Source: Bacteroidota bacterium
Lineage (GTDB): Bacteria > Bacteroidota > Rhodothermia > Rhodothermales > Bin80
DNA: 59,399 bases
Direction of reading: 5' to 3'
Assembly: GCA_026709065.1 (NCBI GenBank)
Contig: JAPOTS010000055.1
Span: 1 to 59,399 of the forward strand
The notes beneath the pieces are model-generated. The model was not told the origin of the DNA. It ran no database searches and was given only the letters and a program-made list of their open reading frames with translations. Shown piece after piece: positions 10,680 through 20,288 of the stretch (position 1 is the first letter of the stretch; the number at the start of each line of letters is the position of its first letter). The position numbers and the translations under genes were made by a program.

Positions 10680-10915
10680 CTAATCTCCATAATGGAAGCC
10701 CCAAACCTTACATCAAGGAGGCAATCCGCCCATGACGTTATGACATGATTCGTCACCAATTCATAGCACGCTATGCAAATCAAAAGCTGACCATATAGTG
10801 GATAGTTGACAGTTGCCAGCTCAAATGCAAATGTATCTTCTGGCAGTTCCGTCACACCAATCGCAGATGATCTCTTCTTAACATTGTTAAGGTCCAGTAT
10901 TTTAGGCATACCCAT
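10676..10915 (-). CDS. Small hypothetical protein overlapping the BatA-like gene
   Basis: A 79-codon ATG frame whose TGA overlaps the start of the next gene as ATGA, a typical translational-coupling arrangement. The product has an acidic-basic N-terminal part (M-G-M-P-K-I-L-D) and a hydrophobic centre (about 40-58). I recognise no family. It might be a real leader gene of the BatA-like operon, or a remnant of a gene such as DUF58 that usually precedes BatA. The coupling is the only support. Confidence 0.35.
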   Translation of the reverse strand: MGMPKILDLNNVKKRSSAIGVTELPEDTFAFELATVNYPLYGQLLICIACYELVTNHVITSWADCLLDVRFGASIMEIR

Positions 10916-11194
10916 TTCGTGCTAACCCATAGCGTGCCTATAACCTAGTACACAGAGTTCAGATCTCTTCAAGCATTCCCAATTGGGGACTGAACCTAAA
11001 TGGAACGTAGATTGAAACATGGGTTTAACTGCGAGTCTGGTCAGCATAAGATTCGGTTAAATTCAAGGATTTAAGCGACGATTTATGGAGGGGTGACAGG
11101 CTCCAAAAGCTCGTTTTATTCCTACCAATTGTGGATTAAGTTGTTCCGAGAGCAATTTTTCTACTTGTGCGTTTAAGTGTCCATATTTCTGCTC

Positions 11195-14026
11195 ATGCCT
11201 GTACATAGTCCTCGAGATTTTATTACCGTTCGCGGAGCCCGACAGCATAATTTGAAAGGCTTTGATGTGGTCCTCCCTAAACGGAGCCTTGTTGTTGTCA
11301 CTGGACCTTCTGGATCTGGAAAATCAAGTCTCGCCTTTGACACGATCTTCGCCGAGGGGCAGCGCCGGTATATGGAGAGTCTGAGTTCCTATGCCCGGCA
11401 GTTTTTAGAGAGAATGGACAAACCCGATGTGGAAACAATCACGGGTCTGTCGCCTGCCATCGCCATTGAGCAACGCGTTCTGGCTAAAAACCCGCGTTCC
11501 ACAGTCGCCACACAAACAGAGATCTACGATCACTTACGCATGTTATTTGCTCAGATCGGAAAAATAATCTCTCCTATCAGCGGCCGTGTAGTGTCCCGCG
11601 ATACACCTCGTTCAACGGCAAATGCGTTACAATCTCAACTTCCAGATGGAACGCGTTTTTTCTTAGTATTTGCATTAGCGCATACGTATATGTATGAGAT
11701 GGAGGATATTGAGCCATTGTTGAGCAGAGGGTTTCATCGAGGTATTGGACTCAATGGCAACCATTTTGAGCTGCTTGATTTAAGCGAATCTGAGAATCGA
11801 GTGTTTTCTGGCGAGTTTGACACCCTATATATAGTGGTTGATCGCCTCATTGCTCGCAAAGGAGATGAGAAAGCCACTGGGCGCATTGCAGATTCCGTTG
11901 AGACTGCATATGGTGAGGCCGAAGGTAGATGCTCGGTCATTGTGCCTTCCACCGAGTCACCTGATACGGTTGAATCCACGATTGACTTTTCCTCTTGGCT
12001 TCATCTTGACGGATTAGACTTCGTCGCTCCTTCGCCTAGACTCTTTTCATTCAGTAGCCCATTGGGAGCCTGCAAATCTTGTAAAGGTTATGGACGTACA
12101 CGCGGAATTGATCCAAATTTGGTGATTCCCTCCCCAAGACTTTCACTCCAACAAGGAGCCGTTAAACCCATTGAAGGATCATCTTGGTCTGAGTTCAAAA
12201 ACCAACTACTGAGCTTTGCTAAGCGACAGAATATTAGTTTAAGTACTCCGTATGAAGACCTGACTGACTCTGAAAAACATCTTTTATGGCACGGTGATGC
12301 TAACTATGATGGAATTTTTGGATTCTTTAATTACCTCAAAAAGAATACCTTTCGCAGCGGTTATCGCTTCCATAATTCCCGATTCATGGGCTTCGGAGAA
12401 TGTTACGAATGCGGGGGATCTCGACTGCGCTCTGAGGCTTTGTATGTCCAAATAGGAGGCAAACATATCGGCCAAATTGTCAACTTCACCATTCAAGAAG
12501 CCTATGACTTCTTGAATTCTCTGTCACTAACCCCTTATGAACAAGAAGCCTCCTCAATTCTTCTAGATGAAATCAAAAAGCGACTCCGTTTTTTGATTGA
12601 TGTAGGGCTACACTACATCACCTTAGGACGGCTATCAGAAACGCTCAGCGGGGGCGAAAGCCAGAGGATTCGCTTGGCGACAGCTCTGGGAAGTGCTCTT
12701 GTTGGCGCACTCTATGTACTTGATGAGCCCACCATTGGACTCCATACCCGCGACACACATCGCTTAGTCAATATTCTCAAGCGCATGCGAGATCTTGGAA
12801 ATACCGTCATAGTTGTTGAGCACGACCCAGATGTAATCCGTAGCGCTGATCACATCATTGACCTTGGGCCTCAATCGGGGAGCGACGGAGGAGAACTTAT
12901 ATTTGAAGGAGATATTGATGCATTACTTCACGATGAAGCATCAAAGACTGGTGCTTTTATTGTGGGTAAAGAATCCATCTCTATTCCGCAAAAACGCCGT
13001 AAGCCTAACTGGGATCAATCCGTTGTGATTAAAGGTGCATCTGCTAATAATCTCAAAAATCTTGATCTTAAATTCCCTTTGGGAGTGATCACATGTGTCA
13101 CTGGTGTCAGCGGTTCTGGAAAGTCTTCACTCGTCAATGAAATTTTATATCGTGGACTTAAAAACAAGTTTGAACCTCTGGAGTCCTCGACTACAACGGT
13201 GACTCCTTACAAGTCCATTATTGCCCACCATAGTGCAAAAGCTGTTCGCATTGTTGATCAATCGCCAATCGGCAGATCTTCGCGATCCAATCCTGTGACA
13301 TATATCAATGCATTTGACACTATTCGACTGCTGTTCTCCCGCACTGAACAAGCTATGGTCCACAATCATGATCCCGGATTTTTCTCATTCAATGTTCCTG
13401 GCGGACGTTGTGAAGAATGCTCTGGCGAAGGGACAGTTAAAGTAGAAATGCAGTTTCTTGCAGACCTCTATCTTCCCTGTGACGAATGCAACGGGACTCG
13501 CTACAGTGACGACGCACTACAAATTTATTATAATGGGAAAAACATTTATGATGTGCTAAATATGACCGTTGATGAATCCATCAAGTTTTTTGGTGATCAG
13601 GCCAGACTGTGTCATCTACTGACTCCATTACAAACCATTGGGTTAGGATACTTGAAATTAGGACAGCCTGCACCAACGCTCTCGGGTGGTGAAGCACAGC
13701 GTATCAAACTCGCTAGTTGCCTTGCTCAGCCTTCAAACTATCATGTCGTATATATTTTTGACGAACCAACCACAGGCTTACATTTCGTGGATGTTGAAAA
13801 ACTCATCAATGCATTTCAACAACTTGCGGATGCAGGGCATACAGTCGTCATCATTGAGCACAACCTTGACACATTAAAATGTGCTGATCACATTATTGAT
13901 CTTGGCCCCGAGGGCGGTAACGAAGGAGGCTACATTGTTGCTTCAGGAACTCCTGAGGATATCGTAGATGTTCCAGAAAGTTATACTGGACATTTTTTAG
14001 CACCTCTATTAAATTCTGCCAGCTAA
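11195..14026 (+). CDS. uvrA: Excinuclease ABC subunit A
   Basis: UvrA is the damage-recognition ATPase of nucleotide excision repair, acting with UvrB. From the ATG at 11195 the protein has 943 aa, the normal length; an in-frame GTG 18 nt upstream (11177) would add MSIFLL, which is not conserved. Two ABC modules are visible: the first Walker A GPSGSGKSS near residue 37, the second GVSGSGKSS near 637. Each has an LSGGE signature (TLSGGESQRIRL and TLSGGEAQRIKL) and Walker B (LDEPTIGLH, FDEPTTGLH). Zinc-binding cysteines are CKSC...CYEC in the first half and CEEC...CDEC in the second. Later in the window mfd encodes the coupling factor that recruits UvrA to stalled polymerase. Confidence 0.96.
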   Translation: MPVHSPRDFITVRGARQHNLKGFDVVLPKRSLVVVTGPSGSGKSSLAFDTIFAEGQRRYMESLSSYARQFLERMDKPDVETITGLSPAIAIEQRVLAKNPRSTVATQTEIYDHLRMLFAQIGKIISPISGRVVSRDTPRSTANALQSQLPDGTRFFLVFALAHTYMYEMEDIEPLLSRGFHRGIGLNGNHFELLDLSESENRVFSGEFDTLYIVVDRLIARKGDEKATGRIADSVETAYGEAEGRCSVIVPSTESPDTVESTIDFSSWLHLDGLDFVAPSPRLFSFSSPLGACKSCKGYGRTRGIDPNLVIPSPRLSLQQGAVKPIEGSSWSEFKNQLLSFAKRQNISLSTPYEDLTDSEKHLLWHGDANYDGIFGFFNYLKKNTFRSGYRFHNSRFMGFGECYECGGSRLRSEALYVQIGGKHIGQIVNFTIQEAYDFLNSLSLTPYEQEASSILLDEIKKRLRFLIDVGLHYITLGRLSETLSGGESQRIRLATALGSALVGALYVLDEPTIGLHTRDTHRLVNILKRMRDLGNTVIVVEHDPDVIRSADHIIDLGPQSGSDGGELIFEGDIDALLHDEASKTGAFIVGKESISIPQKRRKPNWDQSVVIKGASANNLKNLDLKFPLGVITCVTGVSGSGKSSLVNEILYRGLKNKFEPLESSTTTVTPYKSIIAHHSAKAVRIVDQSPIGRSSRSNPVTYINAFDTIRLLFSRTEQAMVHNHDPGFFSFNVPGGRCEECSGEGTVKVEMQFLADLYLPCDECNGTRYSDDALQIYYNGKNIYDVLNMTVDESIKFFGDQARLCHLLTPLQTIGLGYLKLGQPAPTLSGGEAQRIKLASCLAQPSNYHVVYIFDEPTTGLHFVDVEKLINAFQQLADAGHTVVIIEHNLDTLKCADHIIDLGPEGGNEGGYIVASGTPEDIVDVPESYTGHFLAPLLNSAS

Positions 14027-14095
14027 TTTCTAAAGGAGTGTGACTTTTTGACGATTCGCTGCGCCTACCGGTAGTGATAGTGTGCACTCGTAACC

Positions 14096-15355
14096 ATGAG
14101 CCTTTTTTCTGACGTGCTTGTTCATGCTCCTGTAGAAGGCCGACGTATCGCTCTTTTTGCAGGTGCCTACAACCATATCTCTGACGGAGTTGCCCTGACG
14201 CTTAATCGCTTAGTTGGCTACCTTGAAAGCCGAGGGGCTGAAGTCCTCGTTTTTGCCCCTACCAGCCCGAAACCCCCTGCCTTTGAGCATAATGGGACGT
14301 TGATTTCGGTTCCCTCAATTCCTTTTCCTGGGCGAAGTGATTACCGCCTGACCGTTGGAATTTCCAGAAAAGGATGGGCGCTTCTTGATGCCTTTAAGCC
14401 TGATATAGTCCACATTGCGACCCCTGACTACGCAGGAGCACAAGCATTGAAATGGGCTAAATCTCACGATACTCCCGTTGTATCCTCATACCATACACAC
14501 TTTGCATCGTATCTCAAGTATTTCGCATCGTACAATCCACTTTATCGTATAGATCTGATAGAAAATACAGCATGGCGATACGGGCGCTGGTTCTATAGCC
14601 AAGTTGAACATGTTTATGTCCCTTCTCCCAGTATCGGCGACAAGCTACGTGAACATGGAATTTCTAATGGATTACGTATCTGGGCGCGTGGTGTCGACAC
14701 CGAACGGTTTTCGCCATCTCATCGCAGTCAGCCGTGGCGCTCTCTGCATGGCTTTGAGCCCAATGACATCGTTGTCTCATACGTTGGTAGACTAGTCTGG
14801 GAGAAAAACCTCTCAGTTTTTGTGGATGTACTTAATTGTCTGAAATCTAAAGGGGTTCCACATCGCTCATTGGTAGTTGGAGATGGCCCCGCCCGCGATA
14901 CACTTACTGATCAGCTCAATGACACGGTATTTACGGGCCCACTTGAAGGCGACGAACTTTCAACCGCCTATGCTTCTAGTGATATCTTCCTGTTTCCCAG
15001 TGAAACTGAAACCTTTGGCAATGTTACGCTTGAAGCCATGGCATCTGGCCTTCCAACCGTCTGTGCTAATGCAAGTGGAAGTGACCTCTTAGTCGTTCCC
15101 AAGAAAACTGGAGACCTTGTGTCACCTCATGATGTCTCGGCATTTTTTAATGCTGTCAATCAACTGATTTCTCATCCTACGCTTCGTAAACAATTTGGAA
15201 TTGCAGCGCGTGAGCGAGCGTTTAAGTTTGAATGGAATCATGTAATGGGACATTTGGCAAGTTACTATGACGAAATCTGGAATGGAACTGCTCAGTCTCG
15301 CACCAATGGGCAGATTTCTAACTCTGATGTATCCCTAAGGAAAGCCGTTGCATAG
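14096..15355 (+). CDS. Glycosyltransferase family 4, MgtA/SQD2-like
   Basis: A 419-aa cytoplasmic GT-B enzyme. The N-terminal domain shows GAYNHISDGVALTLNRL and SYHTHFASYL, close to GDP-mannose-dependent mannosyltransferases and sulfoquinovosyl/alpha-mannosyl lipid transferases. The C-terminal nucleotide-sugar domain has YVGRLVWEKN and the EX7E motif in ETFGNVTLEAMASGLP (about 303-318). It probably transfers a hexose to a lipid or glycan acceptor; donor and acceptor cannot be read from sequence. A second GT4 gene starts 2 nt after its stop, indicating an operon. It lies 69 nt downstream of uvrA on the same strand. Confidence 0.88.
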   Translation: MSLFSDVLVHAPVEGRRIALFAGAYNHISDGVALTLNRLVGYLESRGAEVLVFAPTSPKPPAFEHNGTLISVPSIPFPGRSDYRLTVGISRKGWALLDAFKPDIVHIATPDYAGAQALKWAKSHDTPVVSSYHTHFASYLKYFASYNPLYRIDLIENTAWRYGRWFYSQVEHVYVPSPSIGDKLREHGISNGLRIWARGVDTERFSPSHRSQPWRSLHGFEPNDIVVSYVGRLVWEKNLSVFVDVLNCLKSKGVPHRSLVVGDGPARDTLTDQLNDTVFTGPLEGDELSTAYASSDIFLFPSETETFGNVTLEAMASGLPTVCANASGSDLLVVPKKTGDLVSPHDVSAFFNAVNQLISHPTLRKQFGIAARERAFKFEWNHVMGHLASYYDEIWNGTAQSRTNGQISNSDVSLRKAVA

Positions 15356-15357
15356 CT

Positions 15358-16443
15358 GTGCGCCTACTATTTGTCTCCCACTCGTTTCCTCCCGAGCATT
15401 CCCCTCTTGAAAATATCGGGGGAATGCAGCGTGTGGCTGTTGAACTTGCCAATCAATTGGCCAACAGAGATGACCTTGATTATCAGCAATTGATTCTTCA
15501 AAGTTCATGGAACCGCCACCATATTCAATGCATCCCGTGGCTATTAGCTACTACCCTGCGCTTGTATAGAAGGGCATCCAAGCACCAAATGGATGTAGTG
15601 CTATTCTCATCCATGGTTACAGGAGCCATTGCGCCATTGATCCGAAATATATGTAAAGCTACGAACATTAAGCTATGTGCTATTGCTCATGGGCGTGATG
15701 TGACGTTACCTGGAATTTATCAGGTCGCACAAGTCCGTCGTACATTGCGTGCATTAGACCGCGTTTATCCCGTGAGTCATGCTACGGCTAACGAATGTGC
15801 AGTCCGTGGTATGGATCAATCCCGTATCCAAGTGATTCCCAATGGGGTCAATCTTGATCGATACAGTTTCGGATCAGGAGGTCAAGGAAAGAGTCTTCAA
15901 CTTCTTAGCGTTGGGCGGCTGGTCACTCGAAAAGGGTTTCGATGGTTTGTTAACAATGTGATGCCGCTTCTCCCGTCAAATATTCATTATAAAATCGCTG
16001 GCTTTGGGCCTGAACATGATGCAATCAATTCAGACATCCTTGCTCGGGGGCTTCAAGAGCGCATCCAACTTTTAGGTCGCTGCTCAGATCAATCTCTTGT
16101 CAAACTCTACCATGACTCAGATCTTCTTATCATGCCAAACCTTCATGTAGAGGGAGATATGGAGGGCTTTGGTGTCGTGATGCTTGAAGCAGGGGCATCA
16201 GGCACCCCTGCCATTGCGTCAGACATTGAGGGGATCAGAGATGTGATTACAGACGGAAAAAATGGAACCTTGATTCCGAGCGGAAATGCTGAGGCGTTCA
16301 AGACAGCAATTCTTGACCACGCCTCATTCCCAGATCGCACACTTGTCCGTAAACATACCGAATCCAATTTTAGCTGGCCTATAGTAGCACAGCGATATAT
16401 AGACCATCTGAAAAGACTACATACCGGCACACTCTTGAACTAA
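15358..16443 (+). CDS. Glycosyltransferase family 4
   Basis: A 361-aa GT-B enzyme starting with GTG 2 nt after the previous gene. Features are an N-terminal acceptor domain (HSFPPEHSPLENIGGMQR), a LLSVGRLVTRKGF donor-domain start (about 183) and an EX7E motif EGFGVVMLEAGASGTPA (about 268-284). With the upstream GT4 it forms a two-gene unit, likely building a glycolipid or cell-surface glycan. Its 3' end overlaps the 3' end of the convergent TPR gene by 27 nt; both reading frames look intact there (this one ends ...HTGTLLN). Confidence 0.87.
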   Translation: MRLLFVSHSFPPEHSPLENIGGMQRVAVELANQLANRDDLDYQQLILQSSWNRHHIQCIPWLLATTLRLYRRASKHQMDVVLFSSMVTGAIAPLIRNICKATNIKLCAIAHGRDVTLPGIYQVAQVRRTLRALDRVYPVSHATANECAVRGMDQSRIQVIPNGVNLDRYSFGSGGQGKSLQLLSVGRLVTRKGFRWFVNNVMPLLPSNIHYKIAGFGPEHDAINSDILARGLQERIQLLGRCSDQSLVKLYHDSDLLIMPNLHVEGDMEGFGVVMLEAGASGTPAIASDIEGIRDVITDGKNGTLIPSGNAEAFKTAILDHASFPDRTLVRKHTESNFSWPIVAQRYIDHLKRLHTGTLLN

Positions 16444-17634
16444 CTCCGCGTTTTCCATCTGGTTGGTTTGAGCATATGCCTGAAACAGCGCAGCGCAGAT
16501 TTCCATCACCGAACGCCCTTCTTCCATTTCTGCATACATCTTTGCGTCTTCAAGTGGTACAATTGAGAATTCGTACAATCCTCTTCGCTCCTCTGACAAA
16601 ACATCAATTTCAGCTAGGATATTCCCCTCTTCTTCGTCTGTGATTTCATCACGCCGTGCCCGCATATCATCATCTAACTCGGTAATTTTTTGTTGTACAG
16701 CATTTGCTTTGTTAATGTAGGCAGCGCCTAGATTGTAATATGCATCAATATACCTTTCGTCAATATCTATAGCCATTTGCAGTTGTTCTATGGCCTCATC
16801 AAACATATCAGACTGCAATAACAAAGATCCATAATTATAGCGATAGACTTGGTTATTAGGATTATTTTCTACGGCCTCGGCATATCGTTGAAGTGCACGT
16901 TCATCTTGACCTGTTTCCGAGTACGCATTAAGCAAATAATTCTGCAACTCCTGATTATCCGGGTATTCGGTAGTTGCCTCCTCCAATATTCCGACCGCCT
17001 GATCCGCTTGCTCAGTTGTGAGGTAGATTCTTGCAAGATAGCTATAGATTTCAGGATCTGGCCCCCCATATTGTAAGGCTAAGTTCAAAGGCTTTATAGC
17101 TTGGTCACTATCTCCAGCTCCCAATAAGGCATAGGCCCAGTTGATATACGGGCCTGATGAATCAGGGACTGCCACTGAACTTGCATGAAAATACTTCGCA
17201 GATTTACGAAAATGCTCAGTCCTGAGGTCCTCGTCATCAACCACAGCTTGGGCATTGCTGAATTCTTCAATACCAGAATTGAATGTTTGATAATAAAAAA
17301 TCTGAAGACGATTCATAACATTTTGCGCTTCCCGGGGACGTAACTCAGCGACTTTCATATTGGCATCTACCATTGCTTTTACATGCTCTAAATACTCTTC
17401 CATTGACCCCATCAAAGTGCTTTGGTTTGCTTTGGCATCGTGAACTCTTGCCAGTAGATCCCATGTTTTGTGATCATCGGGTTTATCAGCCAATAACTCC
17501 TGGGCTAGACTCATAGCCTCCTCATAATTTTGATTATCTAAGGCTCTGTTCGCCCTCCGAAGTTGCGCATTGGCGAGGGGGATGATTGCATGAACTGCAA
17601 AAACTAGTGCGAAGATTAATGTAATTCGTTTCAT
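16417..17634 (-). CDS. Exported tetratricopeptide-repeat protein
   Basis: A 405-aa protein with a signal peptide (residues 1-23, cut near ANA|QLRR) followed by several TPR units. Examples are NRALDNQNYEEAMSLAQ, the SYLARIYLTTEQADQAVGI block and the YNYGSLLLQSDMFDEAIEQL block. A charged coiled-coil-like insert (KITELDDDMRARRDE, about 313-345) interrupts the C-terminal part. It is predicted to be periplasmic and to scaffold a protein complex; the partner is unknown. The upstream 246 bases up to the accessory segment hold its promoter. The stop is nested in the end of the convergent glycosyltransferase gene. Confidence 0.85.
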   Translation of the reverse strand: MKRITLIFALVFAVHAIIPLANAQLRRANRALDNQNYEEAMSLAQELLADKPDDHKTWDLLARVHDAKANQSTLMGSMEEYLEHVKAMVDANMKVAELRPREAQNVMNRLQIFYYQTFNSGIEEFSNAQAVVDDEDLRTEHFRKSAKYFHASSVAVPDSSGPYINWAYALLGAGDSDQAIKPLNLALQYGGPDPEIYSYLARIYLTTEQADQAVGILEEATTEYPDNQELQNYLLNAYSETGQDERALQRYAEAVENNPNNQVYRYNYGSLLLQSDMFDEAIEQLQMAIDIDERYIDAYYNLGAAYINKANAVQQKITELDDDMRARRDEITDEEEGNILAEIDVLSEERRGLYEFSIVPLEDAKMYAEMEEGRSVMEICAALFQAYAQTNQMENAELVQECAGM

Positions 17635-17880
17635 GAGACTCGATTTAAATTGAAAACAGGTGGTAAATAAGCACTTTAAGTTAGCTTACCGTTAAGTACT
17701 TTCATTGTTCAACCTCTGCATATATTCATTGAGGTAGAAAAAGATTGTTGACTAAATTTTGGGAATTGAATGACTGCGTATTATATTCTTTTTATTTAAT
17801 AATGATAGGAACAAATTGTTTAATGTGATTAATTGTCAGAAGCACCAGTATATATCTGACATACTGTAGTAGCTCATATC

Positions 17881-18441
17881 ATGCGTCACCTCTCCAGTCT
17901 TATCATGGAATATAGCTCCATTCTTCAAGAGGGTACCCCACTTTATGCTAGATCATTATTGCACTTAGGCCACCGTGCAGCGGTTGATCAAGCTCTATCC
18001 AGTCTTGCTAGATCTGGAAGACTTATGCGCATTTTTCAAGGTGTGAATATGTGTCCGATTAAGTTGAGATTCGGTGTAAGGGGACCCCATTTAGATGTGC
18101 ACTTGCTGGGTTATCAACTTTATGGAATGAAACAATTGTTCCCTGCGGAGGTGCTACAGCGAACCAACTCAATTTAACGACACAGAATCTAATTCGTCCT
18201 GTATACCTTACATCTGAACTCAACCGTAGTCTACAATTTTGTAAACACACCGTGGAACTCCAGCACGTTTCACGATGGCAATTGATCGTGCCATACAGAA
18301 AGGTAGGAAAGTCCATCAGAGCTATACGGTGGCTTGGTCCTGTCAAGATTCAAGATCATCTTAATACGGTATGCCAACGCTTTCCAATATTGAGCAGGAC
18401 GAGATCTCTGCTACTCGTCCTATACTACCGAGTGTATGGAT
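17881..18441 (+). pseudogene. AbiEi-like/DUF6088 antitoxin, frameshifted
   Basis: The first 60 codons match the N-terminal winged-helix of DUF6088/AbiEi-type antitoxins (MRHLSSLIMEYSSIL, HLGHRAAVDQALSSLARSGRL). That frame leaves the family near 18085. Homology resumes in another frame from about 18096 (CALAGLSTLWNETIVPCGG, then RPVYLTSELNR, VELQHVSRWQLIVPYR and AIRWLGPV to about 18390). It shifts again to end with RPILPSVWM and a TGA at about 18441. At least two indels therefore break a gene of about 185 codons. The order antitoxin then nucleotidyltransferase remnant is that of AbiE type IV toxin-antitoxin loci. Confidence 0.75.
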
Positions 18442-18460
18442 GTGAGTCTACATCTGACAA

Positions 18461-18658
18461 ATGCCTGAAAAGCTATATCAAGACTTATGCGTTGAAGATC
18501 ATCGTGATGCACTGTTAGTGGCACAGCGTAGCAGTAACCGAATACAAACTACTTGGAATTTGAGAAAATACAAAATAAGTCATTTTTTTCCTAACTTTTA
18601 TTCATCTAAATGTTGGCTATCTCGAAACGTTGTTATCATAGTGCTGACCATTGAATGA
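18461..18658 (+). pseudogene. AbiEii-like nucleotidyltransferase toxin, N-terminal remnant
   Basis: The first 25 residues (VEDHRDALLVAQRSSNR) resemble the N-terminus of the AbiEii/DUF1814 nucleotidyltransferase family, in which a VEDHREAL..AA.RSGRPA segment precedes the nucleotidyltransferase core. The GS-x10-D catalytic region is absent; after about residue 27 the frame drifts into AT-rich sequence and stops. It follows the broken antitoxin by about 20 nt, as expected for an AbiE operon. A chance similarity cannot be excluded, but the position next to an AbiEi relic argues for a decayed toxin. Confidence 0.55.
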
Positions 18659-18743
18659 TTCATACATATCTTAACGAAGGTAACGCTCTGTGATGTTATG
18701 GATTGTACTTTGATTGTTAGATGATAATCATTTCAATCTGAAT

Positions 18744-20288
18744 ATGCAAAACAATAGCTCATACCCACAACTTATTGCAACAAATTTTGGACCAATCAAG
18801 CGAGCTGCTATTGAGCTTCGCCCATTGTCGGTATTTGTAGGTCCAAGTAATACTGGAAAATCTTATTTATCCATTTTAATTTATGTTTTACATAAATTTT
18901 TTGGTCACCAGGCATCTCGATTGTTGTATAGGTCTCCTACTGGATTTAAGTCTCTATTAAGCCCTAACTCAAATGACGATATCAATCAATTAAGTACTTC
19001 ACTTGCAAAACTTGCTGAAAATCTGTCTAATTTTCGTACTAATCGTTCTAAAGTTCAAAGTGATTTTGTGCTTCCAGAGCCTTTCGGATCATCCTTTAAG
19101 TCAATTCTAAGCAATACAGACACTACTCTATTGGAAGAAGAAATTATCAGATGTTTTGGACTCGAACTTGATGGGCTACTTCATATGGATGGTGATTCCA
19201 GCCCACAGATTGAAATACGTCGTCTCGCAGATGAGTCTGATAACTCTATAGACTTTAAATTTTCATTAAAATCGGAAAATCCTGAATCTCGAATTACTAT
19301 CCCATTGGAAATGCCAGTCAAGATATATGGAAATTCCCCCATTCCTTCTCCCAAATTCTCTTTCCCTACTGAAGCTGAGGATTATCTTGAGCCTAATGGA
19401 AAGGCTCTCAATATACTCGGGAGCCGATTATTAAGAACAATATTACCTTATATCGCAGCCAGTATATGGGAGCCTTATGGGCGTAACGCATACTACCTCC
19501 CAGCAGATAGAACGGGAATAATGCATGCTCACAAAGCGATAGTAGGTGCCATCTTGGGAAATATTGCAATGGCTGGAATCCGTCATACTCCAGATATGCC
19601 TCAGCTTACAGGAGTATTATCTGATTTTTTGGAAGTTTTAATCTCATTGGACGACAACCCCTCTTACCCAGTTCACCATAGATTGAGGAAACCCTCTGCC
19701 CAATTAGAAAAAATCTGTACTACAATGGAAGAGAAAATTCTGATGGGAAGCATTCTTACACAGAACTCAGAAATAACGAAGTATCCCCAGTTTGTTTATC
19801 AGCCAAAGGGGCGAAAAACCATACTGCCTCTAAAAAACTCATCCTCCATGGTTTCTGAACTTGCCCCTATTCTATTATACTTACGCCACAAAGTAAATCC
19901 AGGAGATGTTCTCATTATTGAAGAGCCAGAATCTCATCTACATCCTGCAGTTCAGGTACAATTGACCAGACTACTTGTAGCAATTGTCAACGAGGGCGTT
20001 CGAGTCATTGTAACCACCCACAGCGAATGGATCTTAGAGGAGCTAGCTAATTTAGTTAGTTTATCATCCATCCAAAAGAGAGAGCGTGCTAGCATTGACG
20101 GTCACGAAGAAGCCCTTGATCCACAAGATATAGGTGCATGGCTATTTCAACAAGGAGATCAAACAAATGGGTCGATCGTGGAGAGGATTGACATTGACGA
20201 ATCTGGTCTCTACCCAGCTGGGTTTGAAGAGGTTGCAACTGCGCTTTATAATAAATCTGCACGAATTTTTAATCAAACAAAAAACTGA
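18744..20288 (+). CDS. OLD/ABC-type AAA ATPase of a two-gene putative defence operon
   Basis: From the ATG at 18744 the product has 514 aa; an in-frame TTG at 18714 would add ten residues. A leading strand-loop (LIATNFGPIKRAAIEL) and Walker A GPSNTGKS (about 33-40) open the domain. A long helical insert (about 55-330) follows, then a signature-like segment (SSMVSELAPILLYLR), Walker B with catalytic Glu IIEEPESHLHP (about 390-400) and a TTHSEWILEEL H-loop (about 424). This is the AAA_15/AAA_21 SMC-like ATPase architecture used by many anti-phage systems (OLD, Septu PtuA, PARIS AriA). No nuclease or TOPRIM domain is fused at the C-terminus. The stop TGA directly abuts the ATG of the next gene, so the two are translated together. 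Its function as a defence sensor is inference. Confidence 0.82.
   Translation: MQNNSSYPQLIATNFGPIKRAAIELRPLSVFVGPSNTGKSYLSILIYVLHKFFGHQASRLLYRSPTGFKSLLSPNSNDDINQLSTSLAKLAENLSNFRTNRSKVQSDFVLPEPFGSSFKSILSNTDTTLLEEEIIRCFGLELDGLLHMDGDSSPQIEIRRLADESDNSIDFKFSLKSENPESRITIPLEMPVKIYGNSPIPSPKFSFPTEAEDYLEPNGKALNILGSRLLRTILPYIAASIWEPYGRNAYYLPADRTGIMHAHKAIVGAILGNIAMAGIRHTPDMPQLTGVLSDFLEVLISLDDNPSYPVHHRLRKPSAQLEKICTTMEEKILMGSILTQNSEITKYPQFVYQPKGRKTILPLKNSSSMVSELAPILLYLRHKVNPGDVLIIEEPESHLHPAVQVQLTRLLVAIVNEGVRVIVTTHSEWILEELANLVSLSSIQKRERASIDGHEEALDPQDIGAWLFQQGDQTNGSIVERIDIDESGLYPAGFEEVATALYNKSARIFNQTKN

Noticed and set aside
11063..11248. Minus-strand 61-codon frame over the uvrA start
   Set aside because: Overlaps the conserved N-terminus of uvrA; no independent support.
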